A stretch of 64,000 nucleotides of DNA from an uncultured Myxococcales bacterium (GCA_937980205.1 CALJKW010000061.1:59351-123350), one strand, 5' to 3'; counted from the stretch's first letter, positions 16,897-27,176 are shown. The notes: generated by a model not told the origin, from the letters alone. Translations and numbers: made by a program.

Positions 16897-17550
16897 ATGC
16901 GCCCCCTGTTCGCGTTGCTCGTCGCAGTGCTCTTCGCCGTCTCCGCCACCGCCCAGCCCAAGGACAACAAGGGGCAGGAGAAGAAGGAAGAGAAGGCCGC
17001 GGCCAAGGAAGAGAAGAGAGACGAGAAGGCCGCCGCGAAGGAAGAGGGCGACCCGGAGAAGAAGCTCTCGAAGGAAGAGCGCAAGAAGGCGGCGAAGGCG
17101 AAGGCTGACGAGCGCAAGAAGGCCGCGGGCGAGCTGGTGAAGAAGGCGAAGGCCGACGCGAAGGCGAAGCTCGACGCGGTGAAGGCCGACAACAAGACGA
17201 AGCTCGACGCCGAGAAGGCCGAGTGGGCGAAGAAGGTGGCCGACGCGAAGGCGGCGGCGAAGACCGCGGCCGACGAGGCGAAGGCGAAGAAGGGCGACGC
17301 GGCGGCCAAGGCCCAGGCGGCGAAGCTGGCGGCCGAGGTGAAGCGCGTCGAGGCGACCGCGAAGCACGAGGCCGCGCGCTCGACCGCCCGCAACGCGATG
17401 GAGCAGGCGAAGGCCGACGCCGACGCGAAGTTCGCCGAGAAGAGCGCGCAGGCCGACGCCGACATCGAGAAGGCGAACGCCGACGCGGACAAGGCGATCG
17501 AAGACGCCGACGCCGACCAGGACGGCGCGACGCCCGCTCCGGCGCAGTGA
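16897..17550 (+). CDS. exported Lys/Ala/Glu-rich coiled-coil protein
   Basis: This 217-residue protein has a signal peptide (LFALLVAVLFAVSATAQ, cleavage near ATA-QPK). The mature protein is almost entirely Lys, Ala, Glu and Asp in heptad-like arrangement (EKKEEKAAAKEEKRDEK, DADAKFAEKSAQADADIE), predicting a long charged helix or coiled coil in the periplasm. It resembles TolA-like linkers or histone-like Ala/Lys-rich proteins in composition only. The Lys residues use mostly AAG. The stop is followed by the convergent fusion gene after about 120 bases. Confidence 0.6.
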   Translation: MRPLFALLVAVLFAVSATAQPKDNKGQEKKEEKAAAKEEKRDEKAAAKEEGDPEKKLSKEERKKAAKAKADERKKAAGELVKKAKADAKAKLDAVKADNKTKLDAEKAEWAKKVADAKAAAKTAADEAKAKKGDAAAKAQAAKLAAEVKRVEATAKHEAARSTARNAMEQAKADADAKFAEKSAQADADIEKANADADKAIEDADADQDGATPAPAQ

Positions 17551-17672
17551 GGTGAGCTCCGGGCTCGAGGCGCCGAGCGCCTCGAGCACCCCCTCGCCGA
17601 GCATCGCCGCCGGCACGAAGCCCCGGTCCTCGCGCGCCATCGCCTGTCGTTCTGGATCCGGACGCGGCAGCG

Positions 17673-19475
17673 TCACGGTGCCGCAGCCGCCGGCGCCCAT
17701 GCCCGCGCATCGACGGTGGGGACTTCCGCCCCCGTCTGCGCGCTCGCCGCCGCGAGCTCGGCGATCCAGCTCCAGCGCATCGCCGCGTTCGTCTCCAGCA
17801 CGCCCGCGTCGGTGACCGCCGGCCCGCCGTTGACGAACGCGACGCAGTCGGGGCCGGCGCCGGTCTCCCCCGCCCACCGCCCGCCGATGATCTCCCCGTT
17901 CGCGTCGAGCGCGAGCGTGCCCTTCCACGAGGCCGGCACGGTGCGCATGCCGACCGGCAGGTACCACGAGCCATCGGCGTGGGCAGGGTCGACGCGGTCG
18001 GCCTCACCGACCGGCAGCAGCGTCGAGCTGAGCTCGAGCTCCGCCTCGAAGTCGACGAGCTGTTTCACGCGGCCCTCGAGCGCGCCGTGCAGCCGCTCGC
18101 CCGACCACGGCCGCGGCGCGCCGAGCAGCGCGATGCGACCGGCGCCCACCGCGTAGAACTGCGACTGCACGCTGGGGAAGACGTCGACGATGAACGAGCT
18201 GCGCGCGCGGCCCAGCCGGTTGAGCGCCGTGATGACGAAGCTGCCGGCGTTCATGCTGCACACACGCGCCGCGTCGACGCCGCGGAGCACGCATTGATCT
18301 CCGAGGCTCTCGAGCCCCTCGACGGCGTAGTGCGCGCTCGCGAGCAGCGCCTTCACGTCGTTGGGGTGAAAGCTCACGCGGTGCCCGTCGGGGCTCACCA
18401 CGTCGACGCGGCGAAACGGCTCCGGCACGCGCAGGCCCGCCGCTGCCACGCCGTTGCACAGCCCGAACCAGAACCGGGGCCGCGGCCGCGAGTTGTGCGT
18501 CTGAGCGAGCGCGAGGCGCGTGGCGGTCAGCCCGTAGTCTCCGCGCGCGAGGTCGTACTTCTCGATGGGAGACAGCCGCTCGAGCTCGGCGCGCGCCGCT
18601 TCGTCGGTCTGCGCGCGCTGCACGAGCTCGCGGACGGCGGTCGCGCTCGGCGGCTCGACGCCCACGAGCGTGCGCCACGCGAGCACGAGGTTCGGGTCGC
18701 GCCAGCGCCCGGCCTCTCCTCCGAACCAGTACGGAAAGAAGCTGCCCGACCACGGCGCGCGCTCGACCGCGTGACGCACGCCGAACAGCGGGCCGAGCGA
18801 GGCGAGGTCGGTGGCGAGCCCGCCGTCGGGCAGGCCGTCGCGCGGCACGACCGCGAGGTCCTCGGAGCGCTGCGGGTCGTGCACCGGCTCGAGCACGCGC
18901 GGCAGCGGCAGGCCGAACACCTCGGGCAGCTGAAGGCGCAGCGACAGCGCCATCGAGCTCCACGCCAGCGCCGCGGCGGCGAGCACGCGCGGCCGTACGC
19001 GACGCACCGCGAGCAGCACCAGCACGCCCGGAGCCCACAGCCACAGCACCTCGTTCGCCAGCACCACCAGGCCGGGCCGCCCGAACGCCTCGTCGAGCCC
19101 GACCGGCAGCGCCGGCACGGGGGCGAACGGCAGGCCGAAGCGCGCGTTGGTGAACGGCGCGAACAGGGCGACGCCACCGCCGCCGAACGTGAACAGGTCG
19201 AGCAGCGGGTGCGAGAGCGCGCACGCCACGAGGAAGGCGCGGTGGCCTCGCGCCGCTGCCGCCGCGAGCAGCCCGAGCACGACCGCAACGAGCGGCGAGT
19301 GGAACAGCCCGCGGTGACCGAGCAGCTCCTCGGCGCGCACGTCGAAGAGGAACGAGACGATGTCGGCGTCGGCGACGAGCGCGAGGCCCGCGCCGAGAAG
19401 CCGCACGCGCCGGGGGACGTCGCGCGCCGTACCGGCGAGGTACGGAAGGACCACGTGCGTGAGTGCGGTGGCCAT
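17673..19475 (-). CDS. DUF457/YdjM-like membrane domain fused to transglutaminase-elicitor domain
   Basis: This 600-residue protein has an N-terminal half (about residues 1-190) matching the DUF457/YdjM family of putative membrane-bound metal-dependent hydrolases: ALTHVVLPY, DADIVSFLF, LGHRGLFHSPL and ALSHPLLDLFTFGG, with several transmembrane helices. The C-terminal half (about 200-590) matches the transglutaminase-elicitor domain: PWSGSFFPYWFGG, LSPIEKYDLARGDY, WFGLCNG with a candidate catalytic Cys340, VSFHPNDVKALL, and SMNAGSFVITALNRLG. That family was named from a Phytophthora elicitor transglutaminase and also occurs in bacteria. The fusion would place a crosslinking-type domain on a membrane anchor. 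It is divergent from another DUF457 gene at 19549. Confidence 0.8.
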   Translation of the reverse strand: MATALTHVVLPYLAGTARDVPRRVRLLGAGLALVADADIVSFLFDVRAEELLGHRGLFHSPLVAVVLGLLAAAAARGHRAFLVACALSHPLLDLFTFGGGGVALFAPFTNARFGLPFAPVPALPVGLDEAFGRPGLVVLANEVLWLWAPGVLVLLAVRRVRPRVLAAAALAWSSMALSLRLQLPEVFGLPLPRVLEPVHDPQRSEDLAVVPRDGLPDGGLATDLASLGPLFGVRHAVERAPWSGSFFPYWFGGEAGRWRDPNLVLAWRTLVGVEPPSATAVRELVQRAQTDEAARAELERLSPIEKYDLARGDYGLTATRLALAQTHNSRPRPRFWFGLCNGVAAAGLRVPEPFRRVDVVSPDGHRVSFHPNDVKALLASAHYAVEGLESLGDQCVLRGVDAARVCSMNAGSFVITALNRLGRARSSFIVDVFPSVQSQFYAVGAGRIALLGAPRPWSGERLHGALEGRVKQLVDFEAELELSSTLLPVGEADRVDPAHADGSWYLPVGMRTVPASWKGTLALDANGEIIGGRWAGETGAGPDCVAFVNGGPAVTDAGVLETNAAMRWSWIAELAAASAQTGAEVPTVDARAWAPAAAAP

Positions 19476-19548
19476 CTTCGAGGCGCCGCGACTATCGCAC
19501 GTAGGAGCAGCGCAGCCCCGACGCTATGCTGCGCGGCCCTTGGCCAGC

Positions 19549-20070
19549 ATGGGGCACATCGCGGTCGGCATGGCGGCGGCGCGCGCCTTCCTGCCTCGCG
19601 ACGCCACGAAGGGCCAGCTGCGGCGCGCGATGGCGGCGTTCTGCGCGCTGTCGATGCTGCCGGACGCCGACGTCATCGCCTTCACCTTCGGCATCCCTTA
19701 CGAGCACCCGTTCGGGCACCGTGGCTTCACGCACTCGTTCGCGTTCGCGCTGCTGATGGGCGGGGTGACGTACGCCATCGCGAAGTGGCGCGGCTGGCCA
19801 GCGCTCCGCGCCGCGGCGTTCGTCGCGGTGGTCATCGCGTCGCACGCGGTGCTTGACACGCTCACCGACGGAGGCCTGGGCTGCGCGCTGCTCTGGCCGT
19901 TCAGCAGCGAGCGCTACTTCGCGCCGGTGACGCCGATTCCCGTCGCGCCGATCGGCAGGTACATGTTCTCGGGGCGCGGTGTGTTCGTGCTCGCGTTCGA
20001 GACGCTGCTGTTCCTGCCGGTGTTCATCTACGCGACGTTCCCCCGGAGGCGTGGCGCCTCCGGGGCATGA
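19549..20070 (+). CDS. DUF457/YdjM-family membrane protein
   Basis: This 173-residue protein is a complete DUF457 (YdjM-like, putative metal-dependent hydrolase) domain: MGHIAVGMAAARAF, SMLPDADVIAFTFGIPYEHP, GHRGFTHSFAFALL and ASHAVLDTLTDGG, with about four transmembrane helices. The conserved His/Asp residues in these motifs are the presumed metal ligands. It is divergently arranged with the DUF457-transglutaminase fusion, so the two probably arose by duplication followed by domain acquisition. The ATG at 19549 begins the family alignment. Biochemical function in this family is poorly defined. Confidence 0.82.
   Translation: MGHIAVGMAAARAFLPRDATKGQLRRAMAAFCALSMLPDADVIAFTFGIPYEHPFGHRGFTHSFAFALLMGGVTYAIAKWRGWPALRAAAFVAVVIASHAVLDTLTDGGLGCALLWPFSSERYFAPVTPIPVAPIGRYMFSGRGVFVLAFETLLFLPVFIYATFPRRRGASGA
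20041..20065. terminator. GC-rich hairpin between convergent genes
   Basis: A perfect 10-base stem (CCCCGGAGGC / GCCTCCGGGG) with a 5-base loop overlaps the last codons of the 19549 gene, just before the convergent hemerythrin gene. No T-run follows, so termination is inferred from position and symmetry only. Confidence 0.4.
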
Positions 20071-20082
20071 CGCGGGCTGCGT

Positions 20083-20568
20083 TTACGGCAGCGGCGCGGC
20101 TTCGTCGGTCTGCTGCGGGACTTCGGCGCTGGGGGACTTCTCGATCAGCGAGTCGAACATCTCCTGCATCTGCGTGCCGAGCGTCTTGAGCTCGTTGACG
20201 CCGAGCTCCTTGCGGGCGGCCTTGAACAGCTCGCCTTCCTCTTCCTCGACGTGGTGCTCGATCTGCTCCTGGAGGACCTTGATCTTCGCGTCGAAGTTCT
20301 CGTCGTCGGGCGAGAGCTCGAGCAGGTCGGCGATCAGACGCTTCGCCGAGAGGTGCTCTTCGACGGCCTCGCGGAGGAGCTCCTCGGTCTTCTTCGCGTA
20401 CGCCGCGGGGTAGAAGATCTTCTCCTCGATCTCGGCGTGGGCCGCCAGGTTGTCCGCGAGCTGCTGGAAGAGGGCCAGCTTCTCGCCTTCGTCTTCGGCT
20501 GCTTCGATCTGCTCGAAGAGGTCCTCAACTTCGTCATGCTGCTGCTTCAAGAGTTCGATGGCGTTCAT
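20083..20568 (-). CDS. hemerythrin HHE-domain protein
   Basis: This 161-residue helical protein carries the hemerythrin metal-binding pattern: His in KQQHDEVEDLFE, HAEIEEKIFYP (H-x3-E), EEHLSAKRL, and EHHVEEEEGELF. Such proteins bind a di-iron centre and sense or store O2/NO or iron, usually in the cytoplasm. No signal peptide is present. The C-terminal 20 residues are an acidic Pro/Gln tail. A GAGGG Shine-Dalgarno-like sequence lies upstream of the ATG. Between this gene and the upstream uvrA-like gene there is only about 100 bases. Confidence 0.9.
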   Translation of the reverse strand: MNAIELLKQQHDEVEDLFEQIEAAEDEGEKLALFQQLADNLAAHAEIEEKIFYPAAYAKKTEELLREAVEEHLSAKRLIADLLELSPDDENFDAKIKVLQEQIEHHVEEEEGELFKAARKELGVNELKTLGTQMQEMFDSLIEKSPSAEVPQQTDEAAPLP

Positions 20569-20676
20569 GCCCTCACAGAAGGCATCAATCGTTCCAACGC
20601 TCGGTCTGTCGGATCAGGCGTCTGCACCGGACGAACGTGGCGCGCGCGTAACCGCCGCGCCATCCTGGTACGTCCG

Positions 20677-23331
20677 TCACTGGCCCGTAACGGCCGCGTC
20701 CCGCAGGTACGGCGCAGTGCGGCTCTCGCGGCTCTTCGCCACTTCGTCCGGAGGCCCCTCCGCGACCACGCGCCCGCCTTCGCCGCCGGCGCCGGGCCCC
20801 ATGTCGATGATCCAATCGCTCGCCGCCGCCACGCGCATCTCGTGCTCGACCACGATGACCGTGTTCCCCGCGTCGACGAGCTCCTGCAGGTGGGCCATCA
20901 GCTTGTCGACGTCGGAGGCGTGCAGGCCCGTGCTCGGCTCGTCGAGCACGTAGAGCGCGTCGCCGCGCTGCGCGCGCTGCAGCTCGCTCGCGAGCTTGAT
21001 GCGCTGCGCCTCGCCGCCCGACAGCTCGGTCGCCGGCTGCCCGAGCCGCAGGTACCCGAGGCCGATGGCTCGCAGCAGCTTCAGCGGCCGCTCGATGGCG
21101 TCGTCTCCTTCGAAGAACCTCGCGGCCTCGTCGACCGTCATGCCGAGCACCTGCGCCACGTTCTTGCCGCGGTACTCGACCTCGAGCGTCTTCGCGTCGT
21201 ACCGCGCCCCGTGGCACGTCGGGCAGGGCGCGTACACGCTCGCCATGAACAGCATCTCGACGCTGACGAAGCCCTCGCCCTCGCACGTCTCGCAGCGGCC
21301 TTGCTTCACGTTGAACGAGAAGCGGCCCGCGCCCCAGCGACGCTGCCGGGCGAGCGGCGACTCGGCGAAGCGCTGGCGCACGGCATCGAAGAGCCCCGTG
21401 TACGTCGCGAGGTTCGAGCGCGGCGTGCGGCCGATCGGTTTCTGATCCACCCGCACGAGCCGGCGAATTCCTTCCGCGCCTGAAGCGATGCGGCCTCTCG
21501 TCACCGGGCGCACCTGGGGACCTTCGCGCTCGTCTTCGTCGTCCTCGGAAGCCGGCGCCTCATGCCCGAGGTGCGCGGCCACCAGCTCGAGCAGCGCCTG
21601 GCTCACCAGGCTCGACTTCCCCGAGCCGGAGATGCCGGTCACCGCCGTCAGCACTCCGAGCGGGAAACGCACGGTCAGGTCGTGCAGGTTGTTGCGCGTG
21701 ATGCCCTCGAGCTGAAGCCAGCCCTTCGGCGTGCGGCCGCGGCGCTGCAGCGGCGGCGCGTGGTCGAACAGGTAGCGCGCGGTGTGCGACTCCTTCACCG
21801 AGCGCAGGCCATCGGGTGGTCCGCTGTAGAGCACGCGACCTCCGAGCTCGCCGGCGTCGGGACCGACGTCGACGAGCCACTGCGCGCGGCGCATCACCGC
21901 GAGGTCGTGCTCGACGACGAACACCGAGTTGCCGCCGCGCGTCAGCGCGTCCAGCGCGTCGAGCAGCGCCTCTCCGTCCGCAGGGTGCAGGCCGGCCGAC
22001 GGCTCGTCCATCACGTAGACCACGCCGAAGAGGTTCGAGCGGATCTGCGTGGCGAGCCGTACGCGCTGCAGCTCGCCGGCCGACAGCGTCGGCGTGCTGC
22101 GATCGAGCGACAGGTAGCCGAGGCCGAGCGACGTGATGGTCGAGACCCGCTCGAGCACGTCGTGCGCGATGCGCTGCGCGACGATGAGCTTCTCCTCCGA
22201 GAGGTTCGCGGTGCGCCGCACGTCGGGAGCGGCCTCGTGTCCCGAGTGTCCCTCGGCGCGACGTCGGGCGCGATCCTTCTCGCCGACCTCTGGTGCGAGC
22301 GTTGCGCCCTCGCTCGAGCTGCGAAGCTCGCCGCGCGCCGCGGGCTCGAGCACCTTCACGAGGCGCGACAGCGGCAGCGCCGACAGCTCGGCGATGTCGA
22401 GGCCCTGGAACTTCACCGTCAGCGCCTCGCGCTTGAGCCGCTTGCCGTGGCACTCGGAGCAGACGCTGCCGATCATGTACCTCGACACGCGCCGCTTCAT
22501 CAGCGCGCTCTGCGACGTCGCGAACGTCGAGAGCACGTACTTCTTCGCGCCGGTGAAGGTGCCCGTGTAGCTGGGCTCTTCTTTCCTTCGCTGCGCGGCG
22601 CGCGTCTGCGCCGGCGTCAGACCCGCGTACACCGGCACGCGCGGCTGCTCGTCGGTGAACAGAATCCAGTCGCGCGTCTTCTTCGGCAGGTCCTTCCAGG
22701 GCACGTCGACGTCGATGCCCATCGCCACGAGGATGTCGCGCAGGTTCTGGCCCTGCCAGGCGGGAGGCCACGCCGCGATCGCGCGCTCGCGAATCGTGAG
22801 CGACGGGTCGGGCACCATCGACTCCTCGGTGACCTCGTAGACCGAGCCCAGGCCGTGGCAGCGCGCGCAGGCGCCCTGCGCGGTGTTCGGCGAGAAGTCC
22901 TCCGCGTACAGCATCGGCTGCTTCGGCGGGTACGAGCCAGCCCGCGAGTACAGCATCCGCAGCAGGCTCGAGAGCGTCGTCACGCTGCCGACCGTCGAGC
23001 GCGCGCTCGGAGTGCCGCGCTGCTGCTGCAGCGCCACCGCGGGTGGAAGGCCTTCGATGGAGTCGATCTCCGGCGGGCCGACCTGGTCGATGAGCCGCCG
23101 CGCGTACGGCGCGATGGACTCGAGGTAGCGCCGCTGCGCCTCCGCGAAGATGGTGCCGAAGGCGAGCGACGACTTGCCGGAGCCGGACACTCCGCTGAAG
23201 ACGACGAGCGCGTCGCGGGGCACGTCGACGTCGACGCTCTTCAGGTTGTGCTGCCGCGCGCCGCGCACCTGGACGAACGCGGACCGGGGGTGGTCGCGCA
23301 GCCCGGCGGGGAGGCGCGGCGGCTTCGACAT
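20677..23331 (-). CDS. class II UvrA-like ABC ATPase (UvrA2)
   Basis: This 884-residue protein has two ABC ATPase modules with Walker A ([14 protein letters not shown] and [14 protein letters not shown]), signatures ([14 protein letters not shown] and [14 protein letters not shown]), Walker B ([15 protein letters not shown] and [15 protein letters not shown]) and Zn-binding CxxC pairs (CARCHG, CSECHG, CETCEG, CPTCHG). The region after the first Walker A ([20 protein letters not shown]) is the class II form, which lacks the UvrB-binding domain and is linked to DNA protection or drug resistance. A hydrophilic insert (about residues 345-380) sits in the first module. ATG at 23331 is chosen over an ATG 18 bases upstream because GAGGAG precedes it. 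Confidence 0.9.
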   Translation of the reverse strand: MSKPPRLPAGLRDHPRSAFVQVRGARQHNLKSVDVDVPRDALVVFSGVSGSGKSSLAFGTIFAEAQRRYLESIAPYARRLIDQVGPPEIDSIEGLPPAVALQQQRGTPSARSTVGSVTTLSSLLRMLYSRAGSYPPKQPMLYAEDFSPNTAQGACARCHGLGSVYEVTEESMVPDPSLTIRERAIAAWPPAWQGQNLRDILVAMGIDVDVPWKDLPKKTRDWILFTDEQPRVPVYAGLTPAQTRAAQRRKEEPSYTGTFTGAKKYVLSTFATSQSALMKRRVSRYMIGSVCSECHGKRLKREALTVKFQGLDIAELSALPLSRLVKVLEPAARGELRSSSEGATLAPEVGEKDRARRRAEGHSGHEAAPDVRRTANLSEEKLIVAQRIAHDVLERVSTITSLGLGYLSLDRSTPTLSAGELQRVRLATQIRSNLFGVVYVMDEPSAGLHPADGEALLDALDALTRGGNSVFVVEHDLAVMRRAQWLVDVGPDAGELGGRVLYSGPPDGLRSVKESHTARYLFDHAPPLQRRGRTPKGWLQLEGITRNNLHDLTVRFPLGVLTAVTGISGSGKSSLVSQALLELVAAHLGHEAPASEDDEDEREGPQVRPVTRGRIASGAEGIRRLVRVDQKPIGRTPRSNLATYTGLFDAVRQRFAESPLARQRRWGAGRFSFNVKQGRCETCEGEGFVSVEMLFMASVYAPCPTCHGARYDAKTLEVEYRGKNVAQVLGMTVDEAARFFEGDDAIERPLKLLRAIGLGYLRLGQPATELSGGEAQRIKLASELQRAQRGDALYVLDEPSTGLHASDVDKLMAHLQELVDAGNTVIVVEHEMRVAAASDWIIDMGPGAGGEGGRVVAEGPPDEVAKSRESRTAPYLRDAAVTGQ

Positions 23332-23451
23332 GTCTCCTCGGCGATGCATGGAGGAGGCCGGGCGGTGAAGGTGCTGAAACGTGTCAGGTCCGGCGCCCCG
23401 CGGGAAATGCCAGGGCGCCTCACTGGGGTCGGGTGGTAGGCTTCGCCTCGC

Positions 23452-25788
23452 TTGAGAACGCTACAGCTGAGCGTGCTCGGCCTCTGCATCGCCGGCTGTA
23501 TCGGCAACGTCGGAGGCGGAGGCACCGGAGGCGGCACTGGCGGTACGGGCGGAGGCACGACCGGCGGCGACGGCGGCGACTCCTCGTCGGCGGCGTGCCG
23601 CGTCGTCGACCTGTTGCAGTCGCGCTGCGCGAGCTGCCACTCGAACCCGCCGAAGAACGCGGCGCCGATGGTGCTCGACACGCTCGAGCGGCTGCGCGCG
23701 CCGTCGCTGAGAGACTCGGCGCAGACGAACGCGCAGCGCAGCGTCGCGCGGCTTCGCGACACGATGTTCCCGATGCCGCCGGCGCCCGAGCCACCCGGCA
23801 CCGGCGACGAGGCCGCGCTGATCGAGACGTGGATTGGAGCGGGAATGCCCTCGTGCTCCATCGCCACCGACGGCGGGACGCAGACGGCCGAAGAGCCGAA
23901 CCTGATTCCGCAGAACGAGCTGTTCGCCTGCACCGCGGGCGTGCAGAGCGACGCGACCACGCGGCTGCGGCGCCTCAACCGCTGGAACTGGACGCGCAAC
24001 GTCGGCGGCGCCGTCACGCGCGGGTGGACGGGCTTCAGCTTCCACGACAACCCGCTCGACCCGAGCGGCTCGCTGCTCTACGGCACGTACAGCGAAGGCG
24101 AGACCGTCGACGAGTCGATGGTCGAGATCACGCTTCCCATCGTCGTGAGCTACGGCGAGACCTGGGCCGGCCCGTACACCGGCGGCAACCGCCTCGAGCT
24201 GCTCCGCCTCGACACGAGCCTGCGCTGCATGTGGCAGGACGCTGCGCCGAGCGCCGCGTGCATCCGCAACTACCTGCGCACGCTGCTCGAGCGCGGAGTG
24301 CTCTACCGCGCGCCGCGCACCGACGAGCTCGACCGGCTGGTGACGTTCGCCAACGCGGTGCTCGCCCAGGAGGTGCGCGACGGCGGCCAGGAGTCGCGCA
24401 CGCACGCGCTGGCGCGCATCGTCACCGCCGCGATGATGACCAGCGGCGCGCTGTTCCGCGAAGAGCTGGGCTCGCCGACCGACACCGGCCGCACGCAGCT
24501 CTCCGACTGGGAGCTCGCCGGTCAGCTCTCGTACGCGCTGGGCGCTCGCGGCCCCGGCGCGGTGCCGCTGTGGCGGTTCCCGAACACGAGCGCACCGGTC
24601 GAGGGCCACTACGGCGACATCGCCGCGGCCGCGCGCGACGGCGGGGTGCGGTCGGCGCAGGTCGTCGACGCGCTCGTGCGCAAGCACCTCGGCGGCGTCG
24701 ACCCGACGCGGTTCGATCTCGTGCAGGACCTCGGAGACAACGACCGCGGCCGGCGCGGCGAATACTGGCTCGGCGACGGCACCGCGAACTTCTTCCGCGA
24801 GTGGCTCGGCTACATGGAGGTCCCCACCATCTTCAAAGAGCGCCCCGAGGCGACCAGCCGCTTCGACGACGGAGGCACCAGCGGCTACCGCGCCCAGCTC
24901 GCCGCCTGGGGCGAGCTGATGGACAGCTACTACGGCGACGAGGCGACGCTGGTGCAGCAGATGGACGACTTCGTCGCCCGCGCCGTGGTGCCCGACACCG
25001 ACGTGGTGCGCACGCTGCTCACCACGCGCACGTTCTTCCTCGCCGCGACCGTCAACAGCGGCAACGACCAGCGCGGCACGCCGTTCACCGGCCAGCCCTA
25101 CGGCACCGAGGAGACCATCAACCCCACCAACGCCGAGCGCTGGAAGACGCTGCCCGCCAGCGAGCGCGCCGGCGTGCTCACGCACCCGGCGTGGCTCGCC
25201 TCGCACGCGGGCAACTTCGAGGATGACCCGTCGGCGGTGCACCGCGGCAAGTGGGTGCGCGAGCGGCTCTTGTGCGGCTACGTGCCGCCGCTCTCGCAGG
25301 TGCGCGTGCAGGCGCAGGTCGGGCCGCACCGCGATGATCAGAACGCGCGCGCCCGCCTCGAGGCCGCGACCAACAAGCAGGAGTGCCAGGCCTGCCACTC
25401 GCTGATGAACCCGCTCGGCCTGCCGTTCGAGACGTACAACCACGCCGGCTACCTGCGGAACCGCGACCACGCGCCGGACGGAGGGTGGATGGCGCCCGAC
25501 GGCCGCTCGGTGCTCGCCGGCATGCCCGACCCGGCACTGAACGGCCCGGTGCGCGACGCGGTCGAGCTCACCGAGAAGCTCGCCGCCTCGCCGTGGGTGA
25601 AGCGCTGCTTCCTGCGCCACGCGTTCCGCTACTACATGGGCCGCAACGAGAACCGCACCGACGCGTGCACGCTCGCCGCGATGGAGAACGCGTACGACTC
25701 GAACGGCGGCTCGTTCAAGGCCGCGCTCTCGGCGCTGATGACGAGCGAGACGTGGACGACCCGCCGCGTGCCCGGAGGTGGCGAATGA
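23452..25788 (+). CDS. DUF1592-family lipoprotein with cytochrome c-like motifs
   Basis: This 778-residue protein starts at TTG; the signal peptide ends in lipobox CIAGC followed by a Gly/Thr-rich linker. A CASCH motif (residues 60-64) resembles a c-type haem site. The rest matches the DUF1592/DUF1588/DUF1585 group of large exported proteins, with LTTRTFFLAATVNSG and GKWVRERLLCGYVPP, a second haem-like CQACHSLMNPLG, and a C-terminal FLRHAFRYYMGR region. These proteins are nearly always paired with a DUF1552 protein, as here. The substrate of the pair is unknown. A TAGGCT box lies 9 bases upstream of the TTG. The stop overlaps the next ATG (ATGA). Confidence 0.85.
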   Translation: MRTLQLSVLGLCIAGCIGNVGGGGTGGGTGGTGGGTTGGDGGDSSSAACRVVDLLQSRCASCHSNPPKNAAPMVLDTLERLRAPSLRDSAQTNAQRSVARLRDTMFPMPPAPEPPGTGDEAALIETWIGAGMPSCSIATDGGTQTAEEPNLIPQNELFACTAGVQSDATTRLRRLNRWNWTRNVGGAVTRGWTGFSFHDNPLDPSGSLLYGTYSEGETVDESMVEITLPIVVSYGETWAGPYTGGNRLELLRLDTSLRCMWQDAAPSAACIRNYLRTLLERGVLYRAPRTDELDRLVTFANAVLAQEVRDGGQESRTHALARIVTAAMMTSGALFREELGSPTDTGRTQLSDWELAGQLSYALGARGPGAVPLWRFPNTSAPVEGHYGDIAAAARDGGVRSAQVVDALVRKHLGGVDPTRFDLVQDLGDNDRGRRGEYWLGDGTANFFREWLGYMEVPTIFKERPEATSRFDDGGTSGYRAQLAAWGELMDSYYGDEATLVQQMDDFVARAVVPDTDVVRTLLTTRTFFLAATVNSGNDQRGTPFTGQPYGTEETINPTNAERWKTLPASERAGVLTHPAWLASHAGNFEDDPSAVHRGKWVRERLLCGYVPPLSQVRVQAQVGPHRDDQNARARLEAATNKQECQACHSLMNPLGLPFETYNHAGYLRNRDHAPDGGWMAPDGRSVLAGMPDPALNGPVRDAVELTEKLAASPWVKRCFLRHAFRYYMGRNENRTDACTLAAMENAYDSNGGSFKAALSALMTSETWTTRRVPGGGE

Positions 25789-27176
25789 TCTCCCGTCGCG
25801 CGCTGCTTCGCGCCGCCGCAGGCGCAGGAGTGCTGGCCCCGTTCTACCGCTCCGTCCTCGCTCAAGGAGCGCCCCCGCGGCGGCTCGTCATCGTGATGGA
25901 GTGCAACGGCATCTACCCGCAGGCGTTCCTCTCGATGGGGACGCGCAACGCGCTGGGCGCCGCGCGCATCGGCACGCGGCACAACTTCCGCGACGTCTAC
26001 CCGTCGACCACGCTGGTGCGCACCGGGGACGACCTGGCGTCGGCGCTCTGCCTCTCGGCGCTCGGCACCGGCGGCGCGTCGCTTACGAACCGCTCGGCGG
26101 TCGCGCTCGGCCTGTCGTCGACCATCACCGGTGGCGGCCACTCGAGCGGCACCGGCGCGCTCTCGTGCGCGGTGCACGGCAGCGCCGCGACGTTCGACGC
26201 CGTGATGGCGCCGCGGCTCACGGGCGCTGCGCCGTTCGACGCGATCCGCCTCGGCACGAGCTCGTCGCTGACGCCCATCGTCTACGAGTCGTGCGCGTAC
26301 GGGCCGAAGAAGCCCGCCGGCATCCTGGTGAACCCCGCGCTCGCCTACGACACCATCTTCGGCTCGCTGAGCGGCGGCGCCGGCGTCGGCCAGGAGCGCT
26401 CGATGCTGTTCGACTTCGCGCGCGACGACGTGCGCGCGGCGCTGCAGACGTTCAAGGGCTCGTCGGCCGAGCGGCTCAAGCTCGAGCGGTACCTCGGCTC
26501 GCTCGAGGCGCTGCGCGCGCGCGAGTCGCAGCTGCGCGGCATGGCGGGGGCGGTGCGGCCGCTCCTGCCGCCGGCGCCGGGAGTGAACCCGCTGCTGACG
26601 ACGGCGGGGTCTCCGCCGGACTCGATGAAGTGGCTCGAGGCGCAGTTCGAGATCGCGACGGCGTCGCTGCTCGGCGGCCTCACGAACCTCGTCGTCATCG
26701 CCTCGGGCTCGTCGGGCTTCGACGTGCGCTACACGCTGCTCGGCGGCATCGGGCGCCACGACCTGCAGCACGGCATCGACACCGCGGCGAACTGGACGGC
26801 GATCGCCCAGGTGACGACGCGGCACGTGGAGCTCATCGCGAAGCTCGCGCGCGCGCTGCTCGCGACGCCCGAGGTCGGCAGCGGCGGCGGCACGATGCTC
26901 GACAACACGGCGATCGTCTTCATGTCCGACAACGGCGAGCAGCATCACTCCGAGGCGCGCGAGTGGCCGGCGCTGCTGGTGGGCGGAGACGCGCTCGGAC
27001 TCAAGACCGATGGCCGCACCGTCGTGTACCCGGCAGAAGGAACCGCCAACAACCGGCAGTTCTCGAACCTGTTCAACACGCTCGGCCACGCGCTCGGCGA
27101 CACCGCGATGAACACCTTCGGCAGCGAAGGCACCGCGCGCATCGCGATGGGCCCGCTGAGCGAGCTGAAGACGTGA
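25785..27176 (+). CDS. DUF1552-family exported protein (Tat substrate)
   Basis: This 463-residue protein starts with a twin-arginine signal, SRRALLRAAAGAGVLAPF. DUF1552 features include LVIVMECNGIYPQAFL, TGGGHSSGTGALS, VYESCAYGPKKPAG and, near the end, FMSDNGEQHHSEAREWP, the metal-site-like region shared with the alkaline-phosphatase/sulfatase-like superfamily. Export folded through Tat is consistent with a metal cofactor. It is coupled to the DUF1592 gene by an ATGA overlap and followed by a GTGA-coupled microprotein. Confidence 0.87.
   Translation: MISRRALLRAAAGAGVLAPFYRSVLAQGAPPRRLVIVMECNGIYPQAFLSMGTRNALGAARIGTRHNFRDVYPSTTLVRTGDDLASALCLSALGTGGASLTNRSAVALGLSSTITGGGHSSGTGALSCAVHGSAATFDAVMAPRLTGAAPFDAIRLGTSSSLTPIVYESCAYGPKKPAGILVNPALAYDTIFGSLSGGAGVGQERSMLFDFARDDVRAALQTFKGSSAERLKLERYLGSLEALRARESQLRGMAGAVRPLLPPAPGVNPLLTTAGSPPDSMKWLEAQFEIATASLLGGLTNLVVIASGSSGFDVRYTLLGGIGRHDLQHGIDTAANWTAIAQVTTRHVELIAKLARALLATPEVGSGGGTMLDNTAIVFMSDNGEQHHSEAREWPALLVGGDALGLKTDGRTVVYPAEGTANNRQFSNLFNTLGHALGDTAMNTFGSEGTARIAMGPLSELKT

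Noticed and set aside
22240..22330. Hydrophilic insert in the first UvrA module as a possible frameshift
   Set aside because: Both flanks stay in the same frame and family, so it is a variable loop and not a break.
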